NCBI GenBank assembly: GCA_009792885.1
Contig: WMCF01000056.1
Location: 1,105,596 to 1,169,595 of the forward strand
Length of the DNA: 64,000 nt
Source: Eremophila alpestris peregrina
Lineage: Eukaryota; Chordata; Aves; Passeriformes; Alaudidae
Reading direction: 5' to 3'
Shown: positions 25,601 to 35,957 of the stretch, in pieces
Position numbering within the stretch: the stretch's first letter is position 1
Layout: each line of letters opens with the position of its first letter
The notes under the pieces: generated by a model
Seen by the model: the letters and a program-made list of their open reading frames with translations, nothing else
Told to the model about the DNA's origin: nothing
Database searches by the model: none
Program-made: the position numbers and the translations under genes

Positions 25601-28600
25601 TGGATATTTGGCATGGAGTCAAGGAGGGAATTGTGACCAGTTCTATCAAACATTTGTGCCTGTGTTTGTTTTTTCTAACTTTTTTTTTCAGCTACCTGTT
25701 GTTAGGAGCACAAGAATCTGAGGGTCAGTGTAGCATTTTGGGCCCTAAAAACAAACAAGCAAAAACTCATGTTAAAAAGTGCTATGATTAGAAAGATTTT
25801 CCCTATTTGGTCTTTCTGTCAAGTGCAAGTGAGGTGGTTTTTTAGATCACGCTATTTTGCATGTCTGCATTCTTGAAGAGGTATTTGGTGTAAGAGTTTT
25901 GTTATTAACACAGGGTTCAACAACTGGAAGAAGAAAACGGTGATCTGAAAAGCACTGTCACACGGCTGAAATCCCAAACTGAGAGATTGGATGAGGTAAC
26001 AAAACTCCTGAATCCTTGAGCAATTTAACAGCAGTTTATTTAAGAGCAAACTCTTACAGTGCTTGGCCCAGGTTCTTAAATTTGCCTTCCCTAAACAAAT
26101 TTCCAATTAATGGAATTGGAACATTGGTCACCTTTTGAGGAATGTCCTGAGGCAGAAGCCAGTCAGTGACCAGCTCTAGGTTCCTGTAGTGAGGCTGAGG
26201 GTGTGTCCTGCTCTTGGCAGCCTGTTGTGAGGTTCCCCGTGTGTTCCAGGAGAGGCAGCGCATGTCCGACCGCTTGGAGGACACGAGTCTGCGGCTGAAG
26301 GATGAGATGGATTTGTACAAGAGGATGATGGACAAGCTGCGGCAGAACAGGCTGGAATTCAACAAGGAGAGGGAAGCCACACAGGAGGTAAGTGTGAAGA
26401 GGGATGTAAGATCAGGCAGTCACACATCACCTGCATGGAAGCCCCATTGAGAAGGAATGGGCAGCCAGGATGAACCCTGGGAATACCACATCCAGTGGAG
26501 CTATTGCTGGATCATGTTTCTGTGGGAAGGGTGCCCACAGAGCAATGAATGCTGCAAGGATACTTAGTAAGTGCCAATCCCTGACCCCAAGTGTTCACAG
26601 CTCTTTGAGAACTGTGTGCCCTAACATCTCTATGCTCTGTTTGCAAGGGAAATGATGTTTCTTGGGCATGAAGCTTAGCAATCACAGCCATTGCCAGCTC
26701 TGGGCAGTTTAGGGGATCTGTGCTTGCAAAGGAAGAAGAGGCTGTGTTTTTGGACTGTGGCCTCAGCCAGGCTCAGGGAGTGCTTTTGCACGAGCACAGA
26801 GGGGGCTGTGTGCAGGGAGGGCTGCACAGACAAGGCTGTTTGCTGCCCACAGCTCATCGAAGACCTGCGGAAGGAACTGGAGCACCTGCAGCTGTACAAG
26901 CTGGAATGTGAACGGCCTGGACGAGGGAGAAGCTCCTCCTCCAGCTTGAGTGAATTCAATGCCAAAACCAGAGAGGTGGAAATGGAGCATGAAATCAAAC
27001 GGCTGAAGCAGGTGAGCAGGGAATCCACATCAAGTGTACAGGAATACCTTGAAAAATGCAAGCCCAAGCACCCTGCCTACAGATTTTGTCCCCCACTTCT
27101 CACACAAGCACAAGAGCCTTGTTGCATCTGTGCAGGACTTCTCTGCACTGGTGATGTAAATTATTCCCCAGGAAAACTCAGGCAGGGAGGCCTTGTTACT
27201 GCAGGTAAGAGTTGCTGTCAGCTGCAGCCTTGCTCTATGTTACCCAAGACACCTGTGATGTTAATTTTTTTTTATTATTTTTAATGAAACCTTGTAGGAA
27301 GAACTTAAAAAACAATGTATTTTCATCCTTAAATAGGAGAATCAAAAACTTCGTGACCAAAATGACGATCTTAATGGACAGATTCTAAGCCTCAGTCTTT
27401 ATGAAGCTAAAAACCTCTTTGCAACACAAACAAAAGCCCAGTCACTGGCTGCTGAAATTGATTCTGCATCGAGAGATGAGGTAATGTGCTTTTCTAATCA
27501 GGTACTGCATCCAAGAATATGGAATTTTCGAAGTAATTAACTGTTAAGGTTGAACTCTCTGAAGTTGACAAATGAACAACAGAAAATTCTGCTTTGCTAG
27601 GAGTTCAAGGGTGTTAGAAGATTGCCTTAAATCTAACACTATTTTGGTATCCTTATATTACAACTCTCCCATTTTTCTCTCAAAAATTTGGAATTATTAA
27701 AATCTGAGTGAACTGTTTTATAGTTCTATCATCTTGTATCTTGCAGAGTAATATGAGAGTATGACATTAATACAAAAATGGCCATTGGTAGTTACTTTAA
27801 TTTTTACTTTCTGTTCTAGATTTAATTCTAAGTTACTTCAGTAACATGCTCTCACTTAGATATATATTTGAGCTGTGTATTCCCTGTAGCAGAGCTGAAT
27901 TCTTGGAGAAAGTAACTTGTGTGCAAATAATAACTTGGTGATGCTTTGAAAGATATTTTGGGAGACCCATTTGTATGTGGGCTGAGTCCAGCTGGTGTAG
28001 CTTCCTCTGAGCTCCAGGACAGATTGTCAGATCAGGCCAGTGGATACATGAGAGCTCCCAGGGAAGAAGACACCTCCTTAGTGATGAAGGAGATCAAAGG
28101 AATTGTTTGTCCTTGATGCTGTAGCTCTTCATACAGAACTTCCCATTTCTTCATCAAGAAAAGCTGTGAGACAGAAAAGTCCTTTTTATCCAGTCTGTAC
28201 TGGACTGACCTGTCAGCCTTAGCTCCTGGGCAGGCCCTTGAAGTGAAGGCCCTGGAATTATATACCTTAGAACTTAATTTCTTGTTGAACCAGAGCACTG
28301 TGAAGAAAGGCTTTTTACTTGTTGATCTCTAATTAGGTAAATAGAAACTGGCTTTTGCTATTGTTAAGAAAAATCTGACTTGTCCCTCTCAATCTCATGG
28401 CTCTGGCTCAGGCCAGGAGTATCCAGCACTTCCCCTTTAAAGGAGGAAAGTGCCTGAGAGCTGCAGCCCAGACTCAGCAAAACCTGAAGAAACTGTTTCC
28501 GTTGTGCCATTTTTCCTGTATGATCAGAACAAAGGTCAGAATCTGCAGATTTAGAGTGGGATTCCTGTAAAATCTTCTGAAAATGGACAGGCAAATAACA

Positions 28601-29387
28601 TGAGCTGTAGGAGGATCTGGGGCTCTGACACACCTTGGCAGCTTTGTCAGTTTGGCATTAAACATTCAGAGAAAAAAAGCAAAGCAGTCTTAATCTTTGG
28701 AGAGGTTGAGGGGTCTTTTACAGCCCAAAACTCTGGTTAAACACATGTATTTAATATAGGACATTGAATAGCAAGTGGGTTGTTCTTGTGGAGTATGTTG
28801 TGGTTGGTTTGGGGGTTTTTTTAAAGAGATTATGCACATGATCCAGAGGAAACACATCTTTTTCCTGGTGCAAAACACTGAAATACTTGTTCTGTTCAGC
28901 AGCCTTGCATGCAAACACCTTTAGATTTAAGTAGTAATGAAAAAATGGAGTATCATTGAAGCTCTTGCTCTGAGATGAAGCAGTTGATCCATGGTATGGA
29001 TGCAGGGTGGATTGGTATGTTAGATGGGGAACTTGTTTCAAGTGACCTGCCAGGAGATCCCTGGAGATGACTGTTAACCACCTGCTTTGATAGCAAAGAT
29101 CTGTAACATACAGAATTGTTTCTGATACAGAGAGGAGCTTGAGTTAGAAAACCTGTCACAAAAGGAATTGGTGATCCTGAGCAGGCGCTGGTCTCTCACA
29201 TCTCAATTTCAGGCTGTTACATAAACTACTGAGAGTATTTCAGGAGTAACTTGGAAATGTTGTGTTTTAGCTCATGGAAGCCCTCAAAGAACAGGAAGAG
29301 ATAAATTACAGATTGCGACAGTATATGGACAAGATAATTTTGGCAATCCTGGACCACAATCCATCTATCTTGGAAATAAAGAATTGA
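16434..29387 (+). CDS. RAB11FIP4: Rab11 family-interacting protein 4, spliced coding region (12 exons in window)
   Basis: Class II Rab11-FIP. It binds GTP-loaded Rab11 (and Arf6) as a coiled-coil homodimer on recycling endosomes and acts in endosomal traffic, including delivery to the cleavage furrow. Twelve exons (224, 192, 135, 36, 100, 104, 141, 82, 138, 159, 144 and 117 nt) with GT/AG borders join to 1572 nt, that is 523 residues plus TGA. The product reads as FIP4 throughout. An acidic, serine-rich linker comes first, then a segment with CxxC (YCSQCCKK), then a long heptad-rich coiled coil, then the Rab-binding domain ending in YMDKIILAILDHNPS. This C-terminus fits FIP4 better than FIP3 from memory of both families. 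The human protein is about 637 residues, so the N-terminal EF-hand part is missing here and is either left of the window or replaced by the exon at 4403-4480. No frameshift or premature stop was seen. Confidence 0.97.
16658..19970 (+). other. RAB11FIP4 intron
   Basis: A 3.3-kb intron. No repeat family was recognised. A minus-strand open frame at 17521-17745 has a Lys/Glu-rich predicted product but no known match, so it is not called. Confidence 0.65.
19971..20162 (+). CDS. RAB11FIP4: RAB11FIP4 exon: SNEEQFEDYGEGDD segment
   Basis: Acceptor CTTGTTTCAG and donor AG|GTTGCT. The exon starts in phase 2 and ends in phase 2 (192 nt, symmetric). It encodes a Ser/Thr-rich run, then the strongly FIP4-like ISNEEQFEDYGEGDDVDF and CPDDETRTNAYSDLGSSVSS. 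The acidic block is nearly identical to the mammalian protein as I remember it. Confidence 0.96.
20163..21625 (+). other. RAB11FIP4 intron
   Basis: A 1.46-kb intron, pyrimidine-rich between about 20900 and 21250. Nothing else was recognised. Confidence 0.65.
21626..21760 (+). CDS. RAB11FIP4: RAB11FIP4 exon: YCSQCCKKINLLNDLEARLK
   Basis: Acceptor AAACAG and donor GTAAGC. The exon is 135 nt, phase 2 to phase 2. It encodes AGQTPRKMRHVYNSELLDVY, then a Cys-rich YCSQCC motif and the start of a helical LNDLEARLKNLK segment. It is highly conserved with mammalian FIP4. The paired cysteines could bind metal, but that is not established from the sequence alone. Confidence 0.96.
21761..23149 (+). other. 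RAB11FIP4 intron before the 36-nt exon
   Basis: A 1.39-kb intron. No known repeat or RNA gene was seen. Confidence 0.65.
23150..23185 (+). CDS. RAB11FIP4: RAB11FIP4 36-nt small exon
   Basis: Acceptor CCATGCAG and donor GTAAGAG flank only 36 nt, encoding PNRKISSTAFG with split serine and arginine codons at the ends. Both ends are phase 2, so skipping would keep the frame and delete 12 residues. The peptide is present in the human protein as I recall it. It has a basic RK-SS pattern typical of a kinase target, which is inference only. Confidence 0.93.
23186..24093 (+). other. RAB11FIP4 intron after the 36-nt exon
   Basis: A 0.9-kb AT-rich intron. No TGCATG (RBFOX) site was seen close to the small exon. 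Confidence 0.6.
24094..24193 (+). CDS. RAB11FIP4: RAB11FIP4 exon: serine-rich NFSSSNGSTEDLF segment
   Basis: Acceptor ATCTTTCAG and donor AAG|GTGAGA. It encodes QLFHNSNFSSSNGSTEDLFR and DSIDSCDNDITEK, leading into the coiled coil. The exon starts in phase 2 and ends in phase 0. The sequence is close to mammalian FIP4. Confidence 0.96.
24612..24715 (+). CDS. RAB11FIP4: RAB11FIP4 exon: start of coiled coil
   Basis: Acceptor CCTTCCAG and donor CACAG|GTAAC. It encodes VTYLEKKVTELENDSLTNGD and then LKSKLKQENTQLVHR. Leucines at heptad spacing mark the start of the parallel coiled coil that dimerises the protein. Confidence 0.96.
25242..25382 (+). CDS. RAB11FIP4: RAB11FIP4 exon: coiled coil
   Basis: Acceptor TTTCCTTAG and donor AAG|GTAAC. 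It is 141 nt and symmetric (phase 2 to 2). It encodes VHELEELLKDQETSAEQTLE followed by a charged helix with HREAYSKYEKEKG. Heptad leucines continue from the previous exon. Confidence 0.95.
25914..25995 (+). CDS. RAB11FIP4: RAB11FIP4 exon: coiled coil (VQQLEEENGDLKS)
   Basis: Acceptor TAACACAG and donor GAG|GTAAC. It encodes VQQLEEENGDLKSTVTRLKS and QTERLDE. It runs from phase 2 to phase 0. An acceptor shift of one base would break the frame, so 25914 is the supported start. Confidence 0.95.
26250..26387 (+). CDS. RAB11FIP4: RAB11FIP4 exon: coiled coil (ERQRMSDRLEDTS)
   Basis: Acceptor GTGTTCCAG and donor GAG|GTAAGT. The exon has 46 whole codons and encodes ERQRMSDRLEDTSLRLKDEM, then a helix with DLYKRMMDKLRQNRLEF. 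It is almost unchanged from mammals. GC content is higher than in neighbouring exons. Confidence 0.96.
26853..27011 (+). CDS. RAB11FIP4: RAB11FIP4 exon: coiled coil with Arg/Ser-rich insert
   Basis: Acceptor GCTGCCCACAG and donor CAG|GTGAGC. The exon has 53 codons and encodes LIEDLRKELEHLQLYKLECE, then a flexible RPGRGRSSSSSLSEF stretch that interrupts the heptads, then a return to the coil ending HEIKRLKQ. The Arg/Ser stretch is probably a hinge. Confidence 0.96.
27337..27480 (+). CDS. RAB11FIP4: RAB11FIP4 exon: pre-RBD helix
   Basis: Acceptor TTAAATAG and donor GAG|GTAATG. It has 48 codons and encodes ENQKLRDQNDDLNGQILSLS, then YEAKNLFATQTKAQSLAAE and IDSASRDE, the helix leading directly into the Rab11-binding domain. 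It is closely conserved with mammalian FIP4. Confidence 0.96.
27481..29270 (+). other. Last RAB11FIP4 intron
   Basis: 1.8 kb, bounded by GTAATG and TGTGTTTTAG. No repeat or RNA gene was recognised. Confidence 0.7.
29271..29387 (+). CDS. RAB11FIP4: RAB11FIP4 last coding exon: Rab11-binding domain and stop
   Basis: Acceptor TGTGTTTTAG. It encodes LMEALKEQEEINYRLRQYMD and then KIILAILDHNPSILEIKN before TGA at 29385-29387. The YMDKIILAIL core is the family's Rab11-binding helix, whose dimer contacts Rab11 switch regions. FIP3 has a different version, with YIDRIIVAI from memory, which supports the FIP4 assignment. Confidence 0.97.
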   Translation, partial: LMEALKEQEEINYRLRQYMDKIILAILDHNPSILEIKN

Positions 29388-32300
29388 AGAGAATATGAGA
29401 AGGAAAAGCAGCAACTGCCTGATATTTCTGCACATGCCCCTGGATCTAAGCAGCACTCTGATACTGTAAATGAATCTATAAATACATATACACACTAGGT
29501 GTGAGTGTGGGTGCGTGGGTGTGTTTATATGATGTTTGGTACACTGTTATTTGTCATTGAACTGGCTTGGTTTGACTTTTTCCATGCACTTTCAATACCT
29601 GTGATGAGATGGATACTGTATATTAATGTAATAACAATATAACTGGATCATGCTGTTTTAGATACTGGACAAAATGACTCTACCTCTAGTTGTAAAGGTG
29701 AAAAAAGACAATGGAAACATATGGATGTGGCCCTATCTTTAGGAGCAAGAATTTTTGTCTTTGTTCTTCCAGGAATTTGGGTACCACAAACCAATTGACA
29801 TACCCAGGTTCAGTTCCTGACTGGTGCTGACTGTGTAATTTCCTATTTGATTTAGTTTTAGTACTTAAACCACACATCAGATTAAAAAAAAAAATAACAA
29901 AAACACAACAAAAAACAAACTTTGGGAAAAGACACAAAGTAAATGGGAAGAAAAGGAAGATATTGCAGAATTGTTGCTATTTATGAAAAATCACCATCCA
30001 CTTGTTTGCCACTGTCAGCACAAAGTGTTTTTGATGCAAGATCACTTTGGCGCCTGCTTTGGGGTGCTCTGAGCCTGCTCTCTAGTGTGTGTGCATGTGT
30101 GTTTTTTATGCCTGGGTCCCTGTAGCATTGAGGCAAAGAGCTTTTCAAATCTGTTCCCCTATTTTCAGGGGTATATCGTGGGCCATTAAGATGAATTCTG
30201 GGATTCTGCCCCTTCCCCTCACTCTGATTTTAAAGATTTCACTGAAGGAACACATTCCAGTTCTTACCAAAAAAACCCCAAAAAACTAAACAGAACAATG
30301 ACAACAACGAAAAATTTGCATGAAATATCTCACTTCAGGGGGAGGAGGAGGACCAGCCCTCGACATGACATGCTGAGTCCCACCCCAGACAGCTGCACTC
30401 CTTTGAGAATGGCATTTTTTGGGCAGGCTGTGCAGAGTAATGGCTGGTTCCTGGCACAGCAGTGGAGGGCAGTTTGATATGGAGTGGCTTTTACCTATAG
30501 GGCAGGAAAAAGAGCTTCATCTTGCAGGAGTTGCCAGTCCAGACTGAGCACACCTGTGCACATCTACAGCTCTGAGTAGGGAACACATCCTGATTTAGAT
30601 GAGCAGTTGTGCAGGTGCTTAAGTTCAAATGTGTGCTGCATCTGCTCATGGGTGTCAGGGGGACATTAAGCTTTAAAGTTGAGCGTGTGCTTAAATGCTG
30701 CCTTAAATAGGGATGACTTCAACATGTGCCTGTGTTCTCCAGAGCTGGATCTATACTGTAGGGCTAGGATGTTTTTAATTAATAATGTAGCTTATATAAG
30801 GAGCTTATGGAATTGTTTGGGTAGTTGAATGCTAAAAACAAAATTTTATTCCATGCACTTTTTTTTTAAAGTGAAAGTTTCACACTTTTGATTCACACCA
30901 CCTGGCACAGAAAAATCAGCCAGAGGATCTGGCTTTCCCCAGTGCATAGAGATGCTTCCTCTATTGAATACACTCCCCAGAAGAATGTTACAGTAGCAAT
31001 GACTGTGCTTTTCTGTGTATTTCTTGCTGTTGGCAGTGTCTTGCCCCTAGTATTCTCTTGATGTATCTTGGTGTGTATATGTGATGCATTTTTCCTGAAT
31101 TTGAATACATAAAACTGTATTCAGTTATGGATGTAAATATATTTTTTTCCTGCAATCTCTGTGCTCTTGCCTTCAGTGATGTGTTACTGGAGTGATGGGA
31201 AGCAGGGGACGTACTGAAATCAGGCTTTCTTGAAGGCAAGAAATTAAAAACAGTTTGTTTCTATGTACCTGCATTGGCAGGTGGAAAGTAAGTGGAAAGA
31301 GAGAGGGACCAGAGGAATGACTGAGGGACACAGCATCCCAGTTCACAAAGGTCTGCAGTGCTCTGGGGGAAATGGGACAGTCTGGTTCAGTGATGTCACA
31401 GGGCTGAGTTCCTGAGGCTCTGGAGTAATGTGGAGGAAAGGATTTCAAGACCACTCCTTTGCCACCTGGGAATGGTGTAAGGTGTAACACTGCAGCAGCT
31501 TCTGTTTGTGTAGAAGTAGGTGGAACCACATGGAAACCCCCACATCCACCTTTCCCACCTGCTGCTTCTTCTGGATGTGCCACCCAGAAGGTGGGAGAGG
31601 AACAGTTCAGCCAGTTCAGTCCTCACTTGCACTTTAGTGATGGCATTTCCCTCTGTTTGGTGCTATCTGTGGGTAGTGCCAGGGACTTCATTCTTCTTGC
31701 AGGCCACAGAGAACTGTTCCACACTGTCAGGGAGCTGTTGCAAACCTGCTGTGACAAGCAGGGCTGGGTGACCCAGCAGCCCTCCTCCTGGAGCTGTTTG
31801 GGAAGCTGCACTGCTGTCCTGCTCTCATGCAGGAGATTTCAATAAGAGTGAAGGTGTTGCAGCTTAGGCTGGTGACAGTGTTTTTCCCCTAATTATTTTT
31901 AAGTAAACTGGGCTCAGCTTCAAAATCTCAATGATCCCATTCTCATTAGGGTGGAACAGCAGCAAATGTTGAGCGCTGTTTCACTGAAAGGAAAGCCCAT
32001 GGACTTGAACAGAGGACATGACTATAGTGATAGCCTAGTTTTTGTGCAGATAATTATATGTAGGAGGTGAATAGTCACTTGTAGTGATAAATAGTCAACA
32101 ATCTGGCTGATACCCCAAAAGGGATATTCTAGCCAAGGGTACCCAGCAGTGGAAATTTCTTAAAACTTGCAGGACTTCTTGTTCAGCTCTGTACCCAGCT
32201 GTGTTAGTATTTAGAAGCTCTTCCTTGCTCCAGTGTTTGCATATGGAGAGATGTCTTACCACCATGTTGGTGGTGTTTGTAGCTGTGTTTTATTGTGTAA

Positions 32301-35300
32301 AGGAGGTATCCTCCTGCTCCTGTGGGGCCCTTGGTGTCATACTGCCATCTGTTACTGTGGAAATCATATCCAGATACTTGCTGTGTTTGATAAATAATAT
32401 GAGTTGGAGGTGGGAGAGGCATTTCACTGGCAGATATATTTTCCTCTAAGGTATCCACCTCTAAAAATACCAATTAGCAATTGCATTCTTAGACTGAGTA
32501 ACTACAGATTTTAGACTACCTTGTCTTGCAGCTCAAGCCCTGGAGAACCCTTTTACCCCAGAAAAGAAGTCATTGTGTTTTATGACATGCAGGTCATTTG
32601 GTAATAAAGGATCACTTGATGGCTCACTGGGGCAGGGAGAAGAGTAATCTGATATCAGTGTTGCAGAGAGTGCATATTTTGATCAAGTGTCAGACAGAAT
32701 AGACAGAAGATGTTGCAAATAGGGAGACACTAATTTTGCGGTCTGTTCTCTGATAAATTTCTTAGTTCTCAGCTGTGGACATCCTTTGTGTTCTCAGGCT
32801 GGCCAGGAAAGTACAGCCTGCCTCTGTCAGTGTTACTGTTGGTGGAACAAGGGCCTCCCTTCCCTGGCTAAATCATTTCAGACACAGAAACGTGGTGTCA
32901 TCTCCTTCTAGCAATACACAAATGCAGTAAACTCTCCTGTGTCAAACCCAGGGTTCTATTTAACCCTTGGGGATGCAAACACAGTCCCAGGTACTGTATC
33001 TTGATCTGTTCCTTGGTTCATTTGACCTTAGATTCTGAAACGCTGAATGATATTCTGGTCAAACCTGTTGCAAACCACTACAGGTATTTCTGGACAGTGG
33101 AGAAAGAAAAAAAAAAAAATAGACTGGCTTTTGGCTAGAAGCTGCTCTTGGTCAGGCTAGTCCCACACAAGGTACTGCAGAAAAATCACCTCTTTCAAAA
33201 CTTTCACTTAAAGAGTACCTGAAATGTAGTCTCTCAAGATTTTTCTGGTATTGGCTGCTTCCCTTCAGACTTCAGTCTTCAGCTGCTGCCGAGTTCTGAT
33301 TTCAGAATAATGCTGATTCAAAACTGCTTTGACATCAAAAGATGACTTTTCAGCTTTTTGAATAGCTTCTATTTAAGACTGAAGCTGTTTGAGAATTTGT
33401 CTTGAAATGCAATGTTGATTAACTGTAACCATCCCATCTATTTTTAAGGCATTTTTAATATGCAAATATGTAGGAAGTTAAAAAAAAAATCATCTAATGC
33501 ACTTTTGTTGCCAACTTTCCTTTCATGGTCTTTGGGAAAAATTTGGATATTTCTCAGCCAGCTCTGTAGGGAGTTGAACACAGCATTATTAATTCTCAAA
33601 GATGTGTATCAACAAATATTTTGCTGTCTGAGTGCAGCAATGCTCCATTTACTTTGGTGGAACTGCATTGCTCTCCAGAGAGGACCTAGACCAACAGTAT
33701 TTAGGCTCCCTAATCTGGTTTGTAAATGAGGGCTTGGAAGCTGATACATAAACACACATTGTGGGCTGCTACACGAGGCACTGCTCAGTGGTCTGTGCAT
33801 CATAGTGCCCATGACATGTGATGAACCTAAGAACTAGAATTTACAAATAAAAGAATGCTTTTTTATACATTCTTTAACGGCAGTGGATATACAGTGGTTT
33901 TCTCTTAAAACAAATACTGTATGGTGTGGTCTGAGGGATTTTTTTCCAAGGAAGGAAGGAAGTAGCAGCTGATCAAACACTTGCCAAATCAGTGGCTTGG
34001 CATATACTGATTTAAGTGAAAACTTGACTCAGACTTTAACTAAGCAGTTTCTGGTGTAAGTAGCAATGCTCATATTCTTGTCAAGTCATTTGTTACTCAA
34101 GAAACATTATCAAGAAATCATGGCAGGTAACGTAACACAGTTAATTGGTTTTAAAGGACACAGTTCCACAGTTCTGACATTTTATTCTTTTGCATCCCAG
34201 AATTAAATATTGATCCTAGGAGCAGTTTGCTTTTAAATCATGCACGGGTTTCTAGTTAATGAAACTCTGCATGTACCTTTAGAGTTTGATGAGGATTGCA
34301 GTCAGTGTTGGGTCTGAATCCTGTCATTCTGCATAATGCACTGGGACTTGCTCTGATGTGCAAGAGAGTTGTTTCTTTCTGGGACTCTTCCTCAGTGTTC
34401 TGTTGCTATTTACACTCTTGGTCTTGTTCCCAGCCACTGTCAGTGTATGTGTGCCTTGGGGCAGCACTGTGAGCAGATGGGAGGGACAAATTCAATATTC
34501 TTGGCTTCAGTGTGACTTTAGCTACCAAGGCAAGAATTTCAGTCCTGTCTTTATACCAGGCCAGTCCTGTCCTTGCCTTTTTTGTGGTCATGAAAACTGG
34601 TTGTGTCTCATCTACATGATAAAACATAGCTGATTCTCATGGTATACAAGCAGGTAGGGTGAGTAAACCTGAAGGTGATCCAGGAGAGGGATCCCTGGGA
34701 TGTGCCTCAGTTCTGTGCAGTGTCCCCCTGCATGCTCTCTGGATGTTCTCTGGGAGGCTCAGGCCTGCAGCTCAGCAGGGCCAGCACATTGCAGAGGTGC
34801 CAGCAGCAGCCCGTGAGGTTCTGCAGCAGTATCTGCAGGCAGGGCCACGCTACCGTAGTTTGCCACAGTGTGGAGCCAGCTGACAGGGCTCCGGTGTTCC
34901 TGCACCCGGGGGTTCAGCTTCTGCCTTCAGTCCAGGGCTTTTGTTCCACTGCGAGAGTAGTACCTGGTCAAACACACCGTTACAGAGATTAGCTTTTACT
35001 TAGACTTTAAACCGAATGAAAACATTAACAAACGTGGGCTTCTGCAGTGTAATTTGGACACCCAGCCTTGGAATGGAGGAGCTGTGAGTGGAGCAGCTGT
35101 TACACCTGAGCTGTCACCTTTGCTGTCACTGTTCATGTCCAGTGACACCCTGGCAGCCTCTCAGAGCCACTGTGCCCCAGTGAGGGGTGGCAGGTGACTG
35201 CTCGGGGGGACAGATGTGTGCAGCTGGCAAGGGGGGCTGCAGACACTCCTCCTCCCCCCCTCCACTGATGATCTTACACTCCACGGCATCAGCCCTGTTT

Positions 35301-35957
35301 TATTTACTACCTTATCCATAGCTAAATTATTCTGGCTTTGGAGAAAGGCCATCAGAAGGAGAACCAAGAGTTTAGTATCCTGTGAACACTTCAGTACACT
35401 ACAGGGCAGTAAATGTTGCACTGATATATATTTAAATACTGAGACATTTTGAGAGTTACTGTAAAATCAGTTGTGAGAGCCATTTGTTTTTCTCTGTTGC
35501 ACAGACTACTCACGTTTTTTGCATGGTTACATATTTTAGTACTTGTGCCTTTTACTTCTCTGTTGTGAGGATACATTTTATTTTCACATTTTATCATCTG
35601 GTTTTGGACACTTTTTATATACACTTCTTTAATCATCTGGTTTCTTGTAATGTACATGTGTATATATAAAATAGATGAGATTTGTATTCATGTGCCTCTG
35701 AGATGTAAAAAATACTCATTTTGTACAGGTTTTTTTAGAAGCACTAGGTCATGGTCTAAATTACATAGCAAATGAAATTTAACATAATTAGCAGTTCTTT
35801 GTTGTCTTTTAGGAATGTTGTGTCTGATGGTTGGTCTCTTGTAAGGCAATGTCACACACACTTTGCAGATTTATTGTTTTAGTATCGCTATGAGACCAAT
35901 TCTATCCACTTGTTGGCTTCAGTTAATTCAAAATAATAAAACAATTAAATGTTACAG
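29388..35957 (+). other. RAB11FIP4: RAB11FIP4 3' UTR (inferred, about 6.6 kb)
   Basis: After the stop codon no further exon of the gene is expected, since the protein is complete. The sequence is AT-rich with many AUUUA-type motifs and no supported open frame. The first AATAAA followed by a convincing GT-rich element is at 35935. A weaker internal AATAAA at 33846 could give a shorter form. The end is inferred; RNA evidence is needed. Confidence 0.6.
35935..35940 (+). terminator. Polyadenylation signal, likely distal RAB11FIP4 3' end
   Basis: AATAAA inside AAATAATAAAACAATTAAA is followed 15-20 nt later by a plausible cleavage region (TGTTACA), and then by a GT-rich stretch (TTTGGTGGTTATAGTTTTTT) of the kind bound by CstF. 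Together these form a strong poly(A) site. Confidence 0.65.

Larger units (their letters stand above)
24194..27336 (+). other. Short RAB11FIP4 introns in the coiled-coil region
   Basis: The introns at 24194-24611, 24716-25241, 25383-25913, 25996-26249, 26388-26852 and 27012-27336 are 250-530 bp each. All have GT/AG ends. No elements were recognised inside them. Confidence 0.8.

Noticed and set aside
29375..29380. AATAAA just before the RAB11FIP4 stop codon
   Set aside because: It is formed by the conserved Glu-Ile-Lys codons at the protein end; cleavage there would lose the stop codon.
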